Below, in pieces: positions 56,601 through 64,000 of a DNA stretch of 64,000 bases. This DNA comes from Stramenopiles sp. TOSAG23-6 (Eukaryota > Sar): assembly GCA_900128565.1 (NCBI GenBank), contig LT635910.1, positions 28,455-92,454 on the forward strand. Reading direction: 5' to 3'. The position numbers were made by a program, and so were the translations under genes. The stretch's first letter is position 1; each line of letters opens with the position of its first letter. The notes below the pieces were generated by a model. That model did no database searches, was not told the DNA's origin, and was given only the letters and a program-made list of their open reading frames with translations.

Positions 56601-59600
56601 CTGATATATGGCGAAAAAAGGAACAACTAAGCGAGATTAATATTCTCAACGTGGGAAATATTGCAACATTCGAAGAATCTGACGGAACAGCGTCCCATTC
56701 ACAAATACTTTTGCATTTAATATACACTGTAGTACTACCAACTGCTCATTCTTTTTTCACAAAATATACAACAGAAATGTCACAGATACGTTTAAGGCTA
56801 CAATCAGAAGCTAAAGGTCTAGCTAATACAGCTGCTGCTTTTGTAGCAACCACACAAGAAGGTAAAAGTATAAACCAAACTTCCGTTAATACACTATTTG
56901 ATGACTTTGACTACTGTCTTCGTAAGCTAATTTCTATGAATAAAAGTAGCAAAAGTGGTCTTCACTATCTTCTTACTGAAGTGAGAAATAGCGCATTGCC
57001 GTTGCTATCTGGAAGATCCAAAACAATGCAGAGGAAATTAGCATTGAAGCCAGTTACAGCTAAAAACTTGTCTCAAAAGACAAAACCGAAAAAAAGAAAA
57101 CATTCTCATTGGGCATTTTCGAGAGAAAAAATACAATCTGTTAACGTAGGTTCACAGAAGTTGAATCCAAAGTTGCTTGCAGATGCGATGCACAAATCAA
57201 AAAGAATGCAACAAATGGTTGATATGGAGTTCCAAAAGTTGGTTGAAATTTTCTGGCAACTCTCTGTTGATGAGGCTTCAGCTAAGAGTCGCGGAAATGT
57301 TTTAAATCGTATTGTTCTTTTCACACGCTCTATAATAAAATTTGATCCTACTTCAACAACAGCGTTTAGCCGAACCGTAGACCCTTCTTTGGAATACCTA
57401 GTTGTTGGAACGCTAAGATTATTCAATGAGTTCCAGCACAATATTGAAGTTCATAAGCTCAAACGTGTAAAACACTGGTCCTCCATTTTTTTTGGTGAAT
57501 CTAACTCAAAACAAGACGAATTTTTCAAAATGCAGCAACAGAATAAAGTAGTTTTTCAAGAGCAACTGGTTTGTGTTGGCGCAATGAAGTTAATAGTTGA
57601 TCTAGTTGCTCCTGGTATTTCTTCAGTTATAATGATTGAAGCTTTAAGTCTTGGGTTGTCGATTATAAAAGATGGCTTTAAGTCTGGAATATCAGATGCT
57701 ATTAAGTATATATCCGCCGGATCTTCGGAAGATTTCTTTTCAGGAATTCGATTTACTCTGCAGAAGTGTATGCAGGCATTGCATGAAATTATTTCGCGTA
57801 CCAAGGAACGTCATATAAAGAATGAAGGAGATGGAAACCATGACTCAAAGCGTGAGGCATATAATGAACAGAAAGGTAGATCTTCCGGTAATACGCCAAT
57901 AAAGTATCCTTCCCACATATTTCCAGCTAGGAATGCGGATTATAAGTTGCAAATGTTGCTTGTAAGAACAATTATACATTTTTTAACAAACCTCTGCCGC
58001 CGAAATCGTCATATGCAGATTCTTCTGATGGAACAGCCTTCTAATGAAATTTCCGTTAATCTCCTCAGTGTTTTTGTTCACTATTTGAATATTATTTCAC
58101 GTGACTGTTTTACAGAAAAAACTAGAAAAACTCAAAGCACTAAACTTGGAAATAATGCCGATAAAGTTTATACATTTATATCTGCGAATGACGCTGCAAT
58201 GGCTTCGTCAATAGCACATCTTTTAATTGCAGCTGTGGTTGGACCTTGTCTGGAGACACAATACTTCCTAGCTATTGACACTGAGCTGCTTCATATAACT
58301 AATAGAATAGTTCGAAAAATGCGTTTGGTTTGGTCATCTCACTCTAGCGACAATGAAGCAAGTACTCAGGATTATCATAAGCTTTTTGATACTTGGTATA
58401 ATCTAGACCAGGCAATAATTAATTTGTTACTTGCTCTTTTAGAAGGTCGTAAGGATACTGTAGTCCACGCCAAATTTTTAGGAGTTATCAAATTTCGAGA
58501 TCTAATGCGCCGTATACGGGCAATTCGATTGCAAGACATTCTCGCACATAATCATATATTCCACGGAATAGGATCTCTTGCAGAGAATATGCTTCATATT
58601 CATCCTCTTCACATTAACGCAAAGTCAGGCCTGCATAAAATCGGCAAGGGGGCAGTCGAAGCATTGAATCCTTTTACAGTCGGTTCAAATCTTCGTAGCG
58701 TTGGGCACGGGATGAACAAAGTGGGACATGATATGAGTCGTGGGGCAATGGAGGGATTACTGAGTGTAGGTAAAGGAATTCTTGGTACAGTTTCATCAAA
58801 ACCACTTTATCATCATTCCCTCAAGTATGGATTCGAAGTAGTTTCTCTATTGTTACTGTTACGGGATTATGACAAATCATGGTTTGAAGGATTTTTAAAT
58901 GTATGTGATACGCAAACAAGATTGTCACCCACGTTTTCAACTCAAACAAATAGAACTATGAAATTGAAAACGCCACGACTTGTTCACATGAAATCTCACC
59001 GTAGCCAAACTGATAAAGCTTCTGCGTATGATCTCATAAGCTGGTACAAGCGTAAAATGTCATGCGTGGAAATACTGTGGAAAGGACAAATACATCGATC
59101 ATATTTTCCCAAACCCGCTATTTTTAAATTTGTAATGGAATCTAGCCAGGAAGCATTTGTTGAAAATGTGGATAGGACAAATTCTGAAACAAAGCTNATA
59201 TCATTAATGGCAGTGGCTAAACAAATGTACCACGAAATGCAACATCAGAAGCTCTTGAAAAGCCTAAGCCTTAGCCGTTTTGGTCTTGGCTTCTTGAATG
59301 TTGCTCGTGTATTATCTGATTCGAATCAGCGAATTTTAATGAATTTATCGTTTTATCTCGCGCTAATTATTAATACTATACTTTTAGCTTTCTATAATGG
59401 AGTTGAATCTAATCCTCGGCTAACAACTGAGTATAACACTCTCTTAAACGGTGTAAGTGACACTTATGTGCACATTCTGATAACATTATTCGGAACTCTT
59501 CAGGCATTCACTGCCTCAGCCCTACTTTTACAGGTAGTTGTTGTGAACGGTCCTACCCTTCTACAGCAACCAAGGTATAATGGTAGTATCGTCCTTCTTA

Positions 59601-60577
59601 TTGGAACTACTCGAATTGGGTGGTATTTATTGTATACTTTATTTGCTGCACTTGGAGCGGGCGGGTACCACGGATTTTTTGCATTACACCTTTTAGATGT
59701 AGTAGTTAGAAACTCTACTACAAGAGACGTTCTATATAGTGTTTGGAAGCCTATACGCCAACTTTCAATGACAGCCTTCTTTGCTATGATTGTAGTCTAT
59801 ATCTTTTCAGTGCTCATTTTTTTAGAATTCCGTGCTGATTTTGAACATGGAGAATGCCGCACTTTATTCACTTGTTTTGTCACGACACTTAATTATGGTA
59901 TTCGTAATGGTGGAGGTATTGGAGAGAGTGTTATGGAGTATTTTCCGGAAGAAGCCAGAGTTGAGTGGTTCCAGCGAACTGTGTTTTATTTTCTATTTTT
60001 TGGTACTTACAATCTCTTTCCGACCTACTTGAAATTTTCATATACATATTCCTGCTTACTAACTTATCCTCACACAATCTTGATATCTAAACCTAAAACA
60101 GTTGCCGTTAATATAATCTTATTGAATATCATATTTGGTATCATTATTGATAATTTTGCAATGCTTCGAGGTGTAAAAGAAGACAAAAATTTAGATATGC
60201 AAAATATATGTTTCATATGTGGTATTCATCGACCAGAATTTGACAAATTACGCCCAAATGGGTTTAGTCAACATATATCTTCTGAACATAACATGTGGTC
60301 GTATTTACAGTTCATTGTTCATTGTTGGGAAAAAGGTAGCACTAAATTGAATGGTATTGAGCGACATGTTGAGAATTCGGTAAATAATAATGACCCATGT
60401 TGGTTTCCAGTTGGGCGAGCAATTGAATTGGAGGGGAATAACAATGAAGAAGATGAAGCAGATTTAAAAGATTCTCTAGCTAAGTTATCTTCAGAGCTTC
60501 GTGAATTTACTTCTGCTGAACTTTCTAAATTAGGTCATGAACTCAAAAGTCGTACAAATGTTTCAATTAATACTTAG
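50621..60577 (+). CDS. Giant IP3/ryanodine-receptor-like calcium channel with an internal voltage-sensor domain
   Basis: Exons 50621-60002 and 60102-60577 give 3,285 residues. The N-terminus matches the IP3R suppressor/beta-trefoil region (LKFGDIVSLHSM, FRECVFRVMPQKQYSA, GECVQLQHVKSAKYIAV), then MIR sequence (GMRFRFRHLNSGLYLSS). RIH-type helical solenoid fills about 560-1150 and 1450-2750. Residues about 1208-1320 form an inserted S1-S4 voltage-sensor domain. The C-terminal six-helix channel begins near 2900, with filter GGGIGES at 3097-3103, a pore-lining helix restored by splicing (VAVNIILLNIIFGIIIDNFA), and the CFICG...HISSEHNMW zinc-finger-like C-terminal domain of IP3R/RyR. It probably releases Ca2+ from internal stores. 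Divergent from the M24 gene; convergent with an EF-hand-like gene 72 bp away. Confidence 0.92.
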   Translation: MSHCTEIDLKFGDIVSLHSMSEDGVQGFLRAEGTSEMHVTPSNYDKNTKDITNNTVTTDDFRECVFRVMPQKQYSAREELQLEIEKLTLFTAARKTSKDAYNSYKYGQIESQILALKENISDLHEAANIETKFNQVETKKRLGQSVRFGECVQLQHVKSAKYIAVQPQSVALLETTCLKVELSXGSTCSWFTIRPRFKVHTDGDVVEVSDQVVLEFRQRPHEFLHVNAQEEVNCSLVHTSWYIEQFSSYTSDMNRFVNTLSMIRIQHPQTHSFLCSNESIKYIGGKRVIGSNRNVLLHKDVKLASFRKRVKNSKREHGSNNKIDTVHETGADEAEETESYGNESSINSPHLNSNFIWIIEREDNRTGGVAVWGMRFRFRHLNSGLYLSSNPSCTAAELIEEANVNNIPLNKKISSHNXXSNKSTGLHQRIQNKDEILASIRNFSDLCVVKNRESIGTLFELSPISRKTRDSFQRIQKESGLKLKAIEYFPVVNDKAGNDNDGENNAGTTNSIHPAWVHHXSIEGLIDGKEMLRSVRCTDKSNNDDALIIQNVSSKQSKDTEHSLHLVNNFAQLFFKLSNGTLTLNDVTTLKYAASSLGNIVYFVTGRTLNKTSFGFEDSIEAILEESLEVPLHPRRQHLVREQGALRIAFNLIELLIDRYQIGVNHMEKEALNELETKEDNNNENNRSRWYDVKGLHLGQLAGRKLPGSILGEKVILFCRGLYAMITLTFRENTKIEIYAAQWINIMIKHINLNIGAVGCLTLLVDDNATILTEHVTASHIKLFAGLILQFGMNAQYLEFLHALCSCVKGTLGQREVIPDNQELVARYILDLSQTKIENTTKNDRGSVLIRTKFDKESKISPPIQNDSNDIDIFLKDSRTNRSTHSRNVSHNESKIWGKELLDQTHTIIITWDSPPASLSPEVLFGKKWVPLSEFMRKCENTKKEEGRVTMRDYYCTQIKLFARMCLNRNYLAIIPLQKFLPYNVIFSAIADKKLPNILRSHFATLMLALWVDCAPQRPLRIPSLTRLEDENMSSNSFKTGKFHASTDLYSGKFLLLQLLTVRYFKDLPGQLKQAATLIKKKGINKLTEEIAKLENKLICFGFFGTIEELLVIGPPIALALTNSDGGSIDEQLMSRKDNQSLTKRSAKIHPEMSVVTLKNNTENTRNDTDTANIAFNKNLIKNTKQRRGHGKVKSEETALGIVEKTSVVALVFICSLLNLCIGLLSLGQVAGMETRNSTSGLRFIFEVSCAIIFCSEATLRMYGMGLRAYFEDWLCFSDALVSIMDVFALFISGDFEHIAQIAVGLRLLRLFRVIRLMQDIHYTHSLLFVSIKSQSSIVRPTPVDDPKYRQSQDNRELMSSKLEQVRVLLLIEKILLDHRLSALIKLCTDALKSMNHSQVENSTENPFALACRNLCCENSMDDAVISRFQSMQIHNVDHGNKTFYTNKTHERNESSVKIRSLSRKLSQSITLGVVGKHLLPNKQKTDALISPFNQVFSTVLPEYWLEQFTVQNLDEILVDMCLFEDKLLVQESLALLIVKHSQRDRLLNNLSRVHLLHGSLAEMYAELKQISNHLDDAAFSFECWESLTRTEIILVDGKSKRINTARQTNKNVKKWFKQLTDHCTEQPLQIDQKIQINDQWRQIQSVLANEGIFETVQEFYRQVPGEAFSIANARMKKYVATLNNSSESNQTAKKDKLISQERTIPIIGEKSPQKTPTISSGMVIRVAQLAGQRHVASEVLENTMNIFSLCNNFLAAWARKNPENQITLFKNRRVFFDCLGVVPGVPLVVRAMFHDNRSLLERVTTEFVERIVNTMSSLDTPEASYIRVLRSFVECQGTPVARNQMKVVKVFRRLPSFYLQNWLATNPNKAEYKARVHDFKKGVDWRDRPRTIFGLELLDLLAMCSKGKCTLAEALCQTLYPYDKVIQGILDERLPWNIRGTLMSFFLHTAVETETRISSFGNCAEIPQLLTLFVRLLSILANHSDRLVLLGTTDIWRKKEQLSEINILNVGNIATFEESDGTASHSQILLHLIYTVVLPTAHSFFTKYTTEMSQIRLRLQSEAKGLANTAAAFVATTQEGKSINQTSVNTLFDDFDYCLRKLISMNKSSKSGLHYLLTEVRNSALPLLSGRSKTMQRKLALKPVTAKNLSQKTKPKKRKHSHWAFSREKIQSVNVGSQKLNPKLLADAMHKSKRMQQMVDMEFQKLVEIFWQLSVDEASAKSRGNVLNRIVLFTRSIIKFDPTSTTAFSRTVDPSLEYLVVGTLRLFNEFQHNIEVHKLKRVKHWSSIFFGESNSKQDEFFKMQQQNKVVFQEQLVCVGAMKLIVDLVAPGISSVIMIEALSLGLSIIKDGFKSGISDAIKYISAGSSEDFFSGIRFTLQKCMQALHEIISRTKERHIKNEGDGNHDSKREAYNEQKGRSSGNTPIKYPSHIFPARNADYKLQMLLVRTIIHFLTNLCRRNRHMQILLMEQPSNEISVNLLSVFVHYLNIISRDCFTEKTRKTQSTKLGNNADKVYTFISANDAAMASSIAHLLIAAVVGPCLETQYFLAIDTELLHITNRIVRKMRLVWSSHSSDNEASTQDYHKLFDTWYNLDQAIINLLLALLEGRKDTVVHAKFLGVIKFRDLMRRIRAIRLQDILAHNHIFHGIGSLAENMLHIHPLHINAKSGLHKIGKGAVEALNPFTVGSNLRSVGHGMNKVGHDMSRGAMEGLLSVGKGILGTVSSKPLYHHSLKYGFEVVSLLLLLRDYDKSWFEGFLNVCDTQTRLSPTFSTQTNRTMKLKTPRLVHMKSHRSQTDKASAYDLISWYKRKMSCVEILWKGQIHRSYFPKPAIFKFVMESSQEAFVENVDRTNSETKXISLMAVAKQMYHEMQHQKLLKSLSLSRFGLGFLNVARVLSDSNQRILMNLSFYLALIINTILLAFYNGVESNPRLTTEYNTLLNGVSDTYVHILITLFGTLQAFTASALLLQVVVVNGPTLLQQPRYNGSIVLLIGTTRIGWYLLYTLFAALGAGGYHGFFALHLLDVVVRNSTTRDVLYSVWKPIRQLSMTAFFAMIVVYIFSVLIFLEFRADFEHGECRTLFTCFVTTLNYGIRNGGGIGESVMEYFPEEARVEWFQRTVFYFLFFGTYNLFPTYLKFSYTYSCLLTYPHTILISKPKTVAVNIILLNIIFGIIIDNFAMLRGVKEDKNLDMQNICFICGIHRPEFDKLRPNGFSQHISSEHNMWSYLQFIVHCWEKGSTKLNGIERHVENSVNNNDPCWFPVGRAIELEGNNNEEDEADLKDSLAKLSSELREFTSAELSKLGHELKSRTNVSINT
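60003..60101 (+). other. Stop-free 99-nt GT-AG intron in the channel gene
   Basis: Donor GTACTTAC, branch-like CTTACTAAC, acceptor CTAAAACAG, phase 1. Length is a multiple of three and lacks stops, so it reads through as 33 extra residues. Removing it restores the conserved IP3R pore helix and IIDNFAxLR. Confidence 0.9.
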
Positions 60578-60649
60578 TTATTCGCGAAACAGTGGTAACA
60601 ATTGGTACATATAAATTGAAGTAAAAACTTTTATCTTGACTAATTAAAT

Positions 60650-62413
60650 TTAAATAAATTGAATGTTAAAAATACCCGATGAATTCAAACTCAGACCAGC
60701 TTTGGATTTGTCATACATATTTTTTCCTCTCTCTTTATCTTTTGACTTTAATTGTGTGTACTTGTAGTCTAATCTCATGCATCTCTCAATAGCATCACTT
60801 ATTCCTGCCGATGTAGCTGCTTCTTCTGCAGCAATTGTTAATAGCCCTTTTGGACAATTTGGTACTGCAGCTAAGATACTTGAACTAGATACTCTATATC
60901 GTTGTAAACACAGAATTGCGTTTGAAAACCATTCGGTGAATTCTTTATATCCTATTCCCCCATCCAAGTTTTCATTCTGTCTTTCTGTGAGTGACATTGA
61001 AAATAATCCTAATTCAGGTTCGGATAAAGGTTTCATAGGCCAACTTTTTTCACATACCCAATATAGCAAATAATCAATTTCAGGCTCAGTAAGTGTTCCG
61101 ATTCCATTGGTATTCATTTTGATGAACTCCGTTTTTGCTAAACGTAAAACATTATGTATATGAGCTTTTTTAGAAAATGACAACACTTTACCCTTGTGCT
61201 TAATCTGATTTTGTTCTTCTAATATGGCTCCAATAGTAGCAGCTTCAATAATTTTTTCTTGCATGCGATGTCTTTGTGTTGTCCATTTTCCTACAGTCGA
61301 AGCTACACATTCTTTCACAAACATATGTTCATTCAGTATTCTAATATGAATCTTCTGTATTAAGGTGTCTTTTAACAACTTTAAATGTCTCAAATGTATT
61401 TGAACTCCATTTAACTGCTGCCTACTTGTACTATCCGCAGAATTTCTATCAGTTGGGACTTGTGACAATGTATCACTACAAGAACTTNCTTTATTAGTAA
61501 AAGAAAAAGATTCCGAAAAGAAATCACGAAGTCTAGAATGCCTACTGACTCCCGGAATATTCACTTTTGAGTATACATCTCGACTTTCCTCAGATTTAAA
61601 TAAACGTAGAGTAGTAGGTTGGGAAAAAGTGTCACCATATTTCAGCAGTTGTTTGGATTCTATATTAGGGCTTTCAGTGACTAATTCTTCAATAAGATGA
61701 CGCAAATATGTTTTTTCCTGTTCCCTGTCTTCTTTCTTTTGTTTTAAAGTTTTATGGGGCCTTGCAAAAGTAACCTCATTATCAAATCTGTCTATAAAGG
61801 AATGCATACTTTCTTCAAGCTGTCGCATGGAGTTCCTTCTCAATGGGAAGTATTTACTATAATCCATGCAAGTCGAGTATTTTGTTGAAGGCACACGGTA
61901 ACAATTTTTACGAAGATCGTTTACCTCATGCTTTCCTAAAGCTAATTTTTTGTTAAGTTCATTTTTCCTGTGTATTACATCAATATTTCTTTCTTCAGCC
62001 TTGCTTGTTATTCGCTTCTTAAAGCAACACAAATCATCACCAAAAACATCAACTAAAGGGCCTGAATCAATGGCTGTTGTAGCTGGTTCAACAAAAAAAA
62101 TCTTGGGCTTTGTGCACAATTTCAGAATACGTTCATCGTCGTGCTTTGGTTCTCTAAAGTTTTCCATATCTAGTTTTGTATCTCGTGACAAATCTCCATG
62201 CAATCGTGTTGTACTTTTTGGGGTGTCATTGAATAAATGTGACAGTTCTGACGAATTCATCGTTTCTAGATTATTTATAGCTTGTTGAATATCATCCATA
62301 TTGCAAGGCAATGGAACAAGGCAATATTCTAGTTCATATGGATCAGTCATAGCATCAATGTTTGAACCCACCTCTATCCTTTTCTTTGACTTATTCAAGA
62401 TTAATCTTTTCAT
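60650..62413 (-). CDS. EF-hand-like protein of unknown function, 587 aa
   Basis: Single exon. The N-terminal half is polar with acidic and basic clusters. The C-terminal 180 residues are helical, with a degenerate EF-hand (KMNTNGIGTLTEPEIDYLLY) followed by a second EF-like region ending GGIGYKEFTEWF. The final basic stretch is KYTQLKSKDKERGKNMYDKS. One N at 61488 yields an X only. No membrane segment. Family not recognised. It is convergent with the calcium channel gene (stop codons 72 bp apart), which may or may not be meaningful. Confidence 0.7.
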   Translation of the reverse strand: MKRLILNKSKKRIEVGSNIDAMTDPYELEYCLVPLPCNMDDIQQAINNLETMNSSELSHLFNDTPKSTTRLHGDLSRDTKLDMENFREPKHDDERILKLCTKPKIFFVEPATTAIDSGPLVDVFGDDLCCFKKRITSKAEERNIDVIHRKNELNKKLALGKHEVNDLRKNCYRVPSTKYSTCMDYSKYFPLRRNSMRQLEESMHSFIDRFDNEVTFARPHKTLKQKKEDREQEKTYLRHLIEELVTESPNIESKQLLKYGDTFSQPTTLRLFKSEESRDVYSKVNIPGVSRHSRLRDFFSESFSFTNKXSSCSDTLSQVPTDRNSADSTSRQQLNGVQIHLRHLKLLKDTLIQKIHIRILNEHMFVKECVASTVGKWTTQRHRMQEKIIEAATIGAILEEQNQIKHKGKVLSFSKKAHIHNVLRLAKTEFIKMNTNGIGTLTEPEIDYLLYWVCEKSWPMKPLSEPELGLFSMSLTERQNENLDGGIGYKEFTEWFSNAILCLQRYRVSSSSILAAVPNCPKGLLTIAAEEAATSAGISDAIERCMRLDYKYTQLKSKDKERGKNMYDKSKAGLSLNSSGIFNIQFI

Positions 62414-62730
62414 ATGATTACGTTCCCTTGATTTAGGATACTGTATAATGCATTATTTCTAAGCTGCTCGCTTCAGAAACTTTCCTGGGAAAGTAAGTTT
62501 ACTCGCTCCAGGGAAAGAGCTAATAACAGAGGTAGCTGGAATCAATATGAGAATCTTCAACTATTTAGTAATAGATAGCTACTTATTCTTGAAAAAAAAA
62601 AGCTTTTGATTTGATTTGAAATGCATTTGAAATTCTTTGAAATTAAAAAAAAATTTGAAATTTCAAATTTTGAATAAAAATATTGTTACCCGGGACTAAT
62701 TTTATTATTGAATTGAATTAGTAGTAGTAA
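62414..62730. promoter_or_regulatory. Upstream region with AAATTT/GAAATTTC palindromes
   Basis: Contains TTGAAATTTCAAATTTTGAA at 62655-62674, identical over 20 nt to 48761-48780 upstream of the coiled-coil gene. The first 12 nt are a perfect palindrome. A regulatory role is unproven. Confidence 0.35.
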
Positions 62731-63978
62731 TTACTCCAATAATGATTTGATTTCTTGAACTTCTGAAATTGCTTTTGGGTGATTTGGTTCCAATTGTAAC
62801 ACAGAAGAAAAATCTTTTAGTGCCCCTTTGTATTTCATCAATGCCTTTCGAGCTAGGCCTCTACGGAAGTGAGCTTTTAATCTCAAAGTTTTCTTAGAAT
62901 CATCATTTTCTGTTGCCATAACTAAAGCAACAGAAGCGTCTTGTTCTGCTTTTTTGTTGTCACCTTTCTGTAAAAACACAGCGGCGCGATTGCAATAAGC
63001 AGCAATGTTTTGTGGGAAAGTTTGAATTGAATCAGAATATGCTTTAATTGCACATTGTATATTGCCTTCGGTAAAATATTTATTTCCAAGATTTCTGTAT
63101 TCTTCAGATAAAATATTCTTCGGTTTCGTTTTGGATGTATCAATAGTTTTTGCTCCCAGTTTTGTACTTGTATTAGTTGATGATTTCATAATTGGTATAT
63201 TTTGCTTTGTTATTTTACTTTCATCCTGCTTTCTGTTAATTCCAAATTTTCCAAGCAAACGTTCTTGATTTCTCAATACATCAGCATCAGTTCGAAATTG
63301 TTTTTCTCTATTTAAATTTATCTTATCCTGTTTCGCTTGAAGTAACTTTTCCACTTCAGCCTCATTACGCTTTTCTGCAGTAGATATATGTGAACGATAT
63401 CGCTCGTGAGCAGTGAAATGTTCTGATATTGTATCATTTTCAATTTTTACTGCCTCGGAAATATTTTTGGCAACAAACGCCTGCATTTCTAGTTCAGCAG
63501 AACTTACATCAATCTCTTCTTGTTTGTTTGATTTCATATTGTTGCTATTATGGAAAAACTGAATATTACTAGGCTTGTTATTTTGACACAATAAAAGTAA
63601 CACTCGAAGTCTTTCAAGTACACTTCGTTTTTTGTTGGTACTTTCATCATTAGGCTCACTAGTTTCATGCGAAAACTCATCAATATCTAAATGCCTCTTT
63701 ATAGCTTCTTGTTTTATTAAAATACGACCTTGTTCCCGTGGTAACTTAGCTATAGTTTCAAGTGATGACATCACGAGGCGAATGATAATTAAACTTGAAT
63801 TTTCTTCAGTGTTATCAAAGGCAACCATCATTGCTTCTTCTTCTAAAATGAGATCATCGCCAGCATTTGCCAATAGTTCCACACATCCAGAAGTAATTAA
63901 CTGAGCACCGTTTCGATTAATATTTTGATCATCATTATTATTCTCCAATAAAAGTCCATTCTTAGCAAAATATACCAA
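62731..63978 (-). CDS. TPR co-chaperone-like protein, 5' end unresolved
   Basis: An open frame of about 415 codons that begins with TTG directly after a stop at 63979-63981. The true start is either the internal EEAMMVAFD Met or lies in an upstream exon beyond the window. The N-terminal part is ARM-like helix. A charged coiled coil follows (about 190-240). The C-terminal 125 residues hold three TPR motifs: SEEYRNLGNKYFTEGNIQCA, AAYCNRAAVFLQKGDNKKA and LKAHFRRGLARKALMKYKGA, followed by a capping helix. This TPR type resembles SPAG1, DNAAF4 and TTC12, Hsp70/90 co-chaperones of axonemal dynein assembly; that link is inference. Confidence 0.7.
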   Translation of the reverse strand: MVYFAKNGLLLENNNDDQNINRNGAQLITSGCVELLANAGDDLILEEEAMMVAFDNTEENSSLIIIRLVMSSLETIAKLPREQGRILIKQEAIKRHLDIDEFSHETSEPNDESTNKKRSVLERLRVLLLLCQNNKPSNIQFFHNSNNMKSNKQEEIDVSSAELEMQAFVAKNISEAVKIENDTISEHFTAHERYRSHISTAEKRNEAEVEKLLQAKQDKINLNREKQFRTDADVLRNQERLLGKFGINRKQDESKITKQNIPIMKSSTNTSTKLGAKTIDTSKTKPKNILSEEYRNLGNKYFTEGNIQCAIKAYSDSIQTFPQNIAAYCNRAAVFLQKGDNKKAEQDASVALVMATENDDSKKTLRLKAHFRRGLARKALMKYKGALKDFSSVLQLEPNHPKAISEVQEIKSLLE

Positions 63979-64000
63979 TTATGAAATCATCAACTAATAC

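Noticed and set aside
63979-64000. TPR gene starting with TTG at 63978
   Set aside because: A TTG start is not credible for a nuclear gene; the 5' end is instead treated as unresolved.

Overview
This window is nuclear DNA of an AT-rich, gene-dense eukaryote using the standard genetic code. It carries about 26 protein genes, one tRNA gene and no recognisable mobile-element genes. Most genes are single exons. The introns I can place are few and short (99-264 nt), and spacers are mostly 70-700 bp. The mix is animal-like in content (ATM, a giant IP3-receptor-type channel, EMC8, SLC35B1, GGTase-I beta, Pat1) with several EF-hand, Sfi1-type and TPR proteins that suggest a flagellated cell. I lean towards a stramenopile, oomycete-like protist, but no single marker proves it. 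Scattered single N bases suggest an unpolished assembly, and one of them breaks a reading frame.

Layout. 1-6835 (-): N-terminal 2,278 residues of an ATM kinase running off the left edge. 7.3-11 kb (+): a 72-residue unknown protein, then a modular EF-hand/IQ protein. 11.3-17 kb: mitochondrial carrier (-), mitochondrial succinate-semialdehyde dehydrogenase (+), EMC8 (+), exosome subunit RRP45 (-). 17.0-18.1 kb: repeat-rich spacer with a fold-back element. 18.1-30 kb: SLC35B1-type ER transporter, acidic/WW protein, PH-PX-C92 protein, SEC22, an unknown, PAT1, GGTase-I beta. 30.6-39 kb: EF-hand/ankyrin protein, UBL-PUB-UBX p97 cofactor, acetyl-CoA synthetase, tRNA-Ser. 39-50 kb: Sfi1-like protein, secreted O-methyltransferase-like protein, hexokinase, type II membrane protein, coiled-coil protein, M24 peptidase. 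50.6-60.6 kb (+): 3,285-residue IP3R-like channel. 60.6-64 kb (-): EF-hand-like protein and a TPR protein.

The strongest novelty candidate is the IP3R-like channel. It has the usual N-terminal beta-trefoil/MIR/RIH region and C-terminal pore, but a complete S1-S4 voltage-sensor domain with four S4 arginines at three-residue spacing sits in the middle of the protein and has no pore of its own. The second candidate is a pair of introns, in the SSADH and acetyl-CoA synthetase genes. Conserved protein length excludes canonical GT-AG splicing in both; their ends fit AT-AC or GT-AT, and they resemble each other in sequence.

Functionally the genes are mostly housekeeping and do not form an operon-like pathway. 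Themes are calcium signalling (channel plus three or four EF-hand-type proteins), the early secretory pathway (SEC22, EMC8, SLC35B1), RNA decay (RRP45, PAT1) and mitochondrial/acetate metabolism (SSADH, ACS, carrier, hexokinase). Many neighbours are divergent pairs sharing 280-480 bp promoters, or convergent pairs with very short 3' gaps. In-frame minisatellites recur inside several coding regions.
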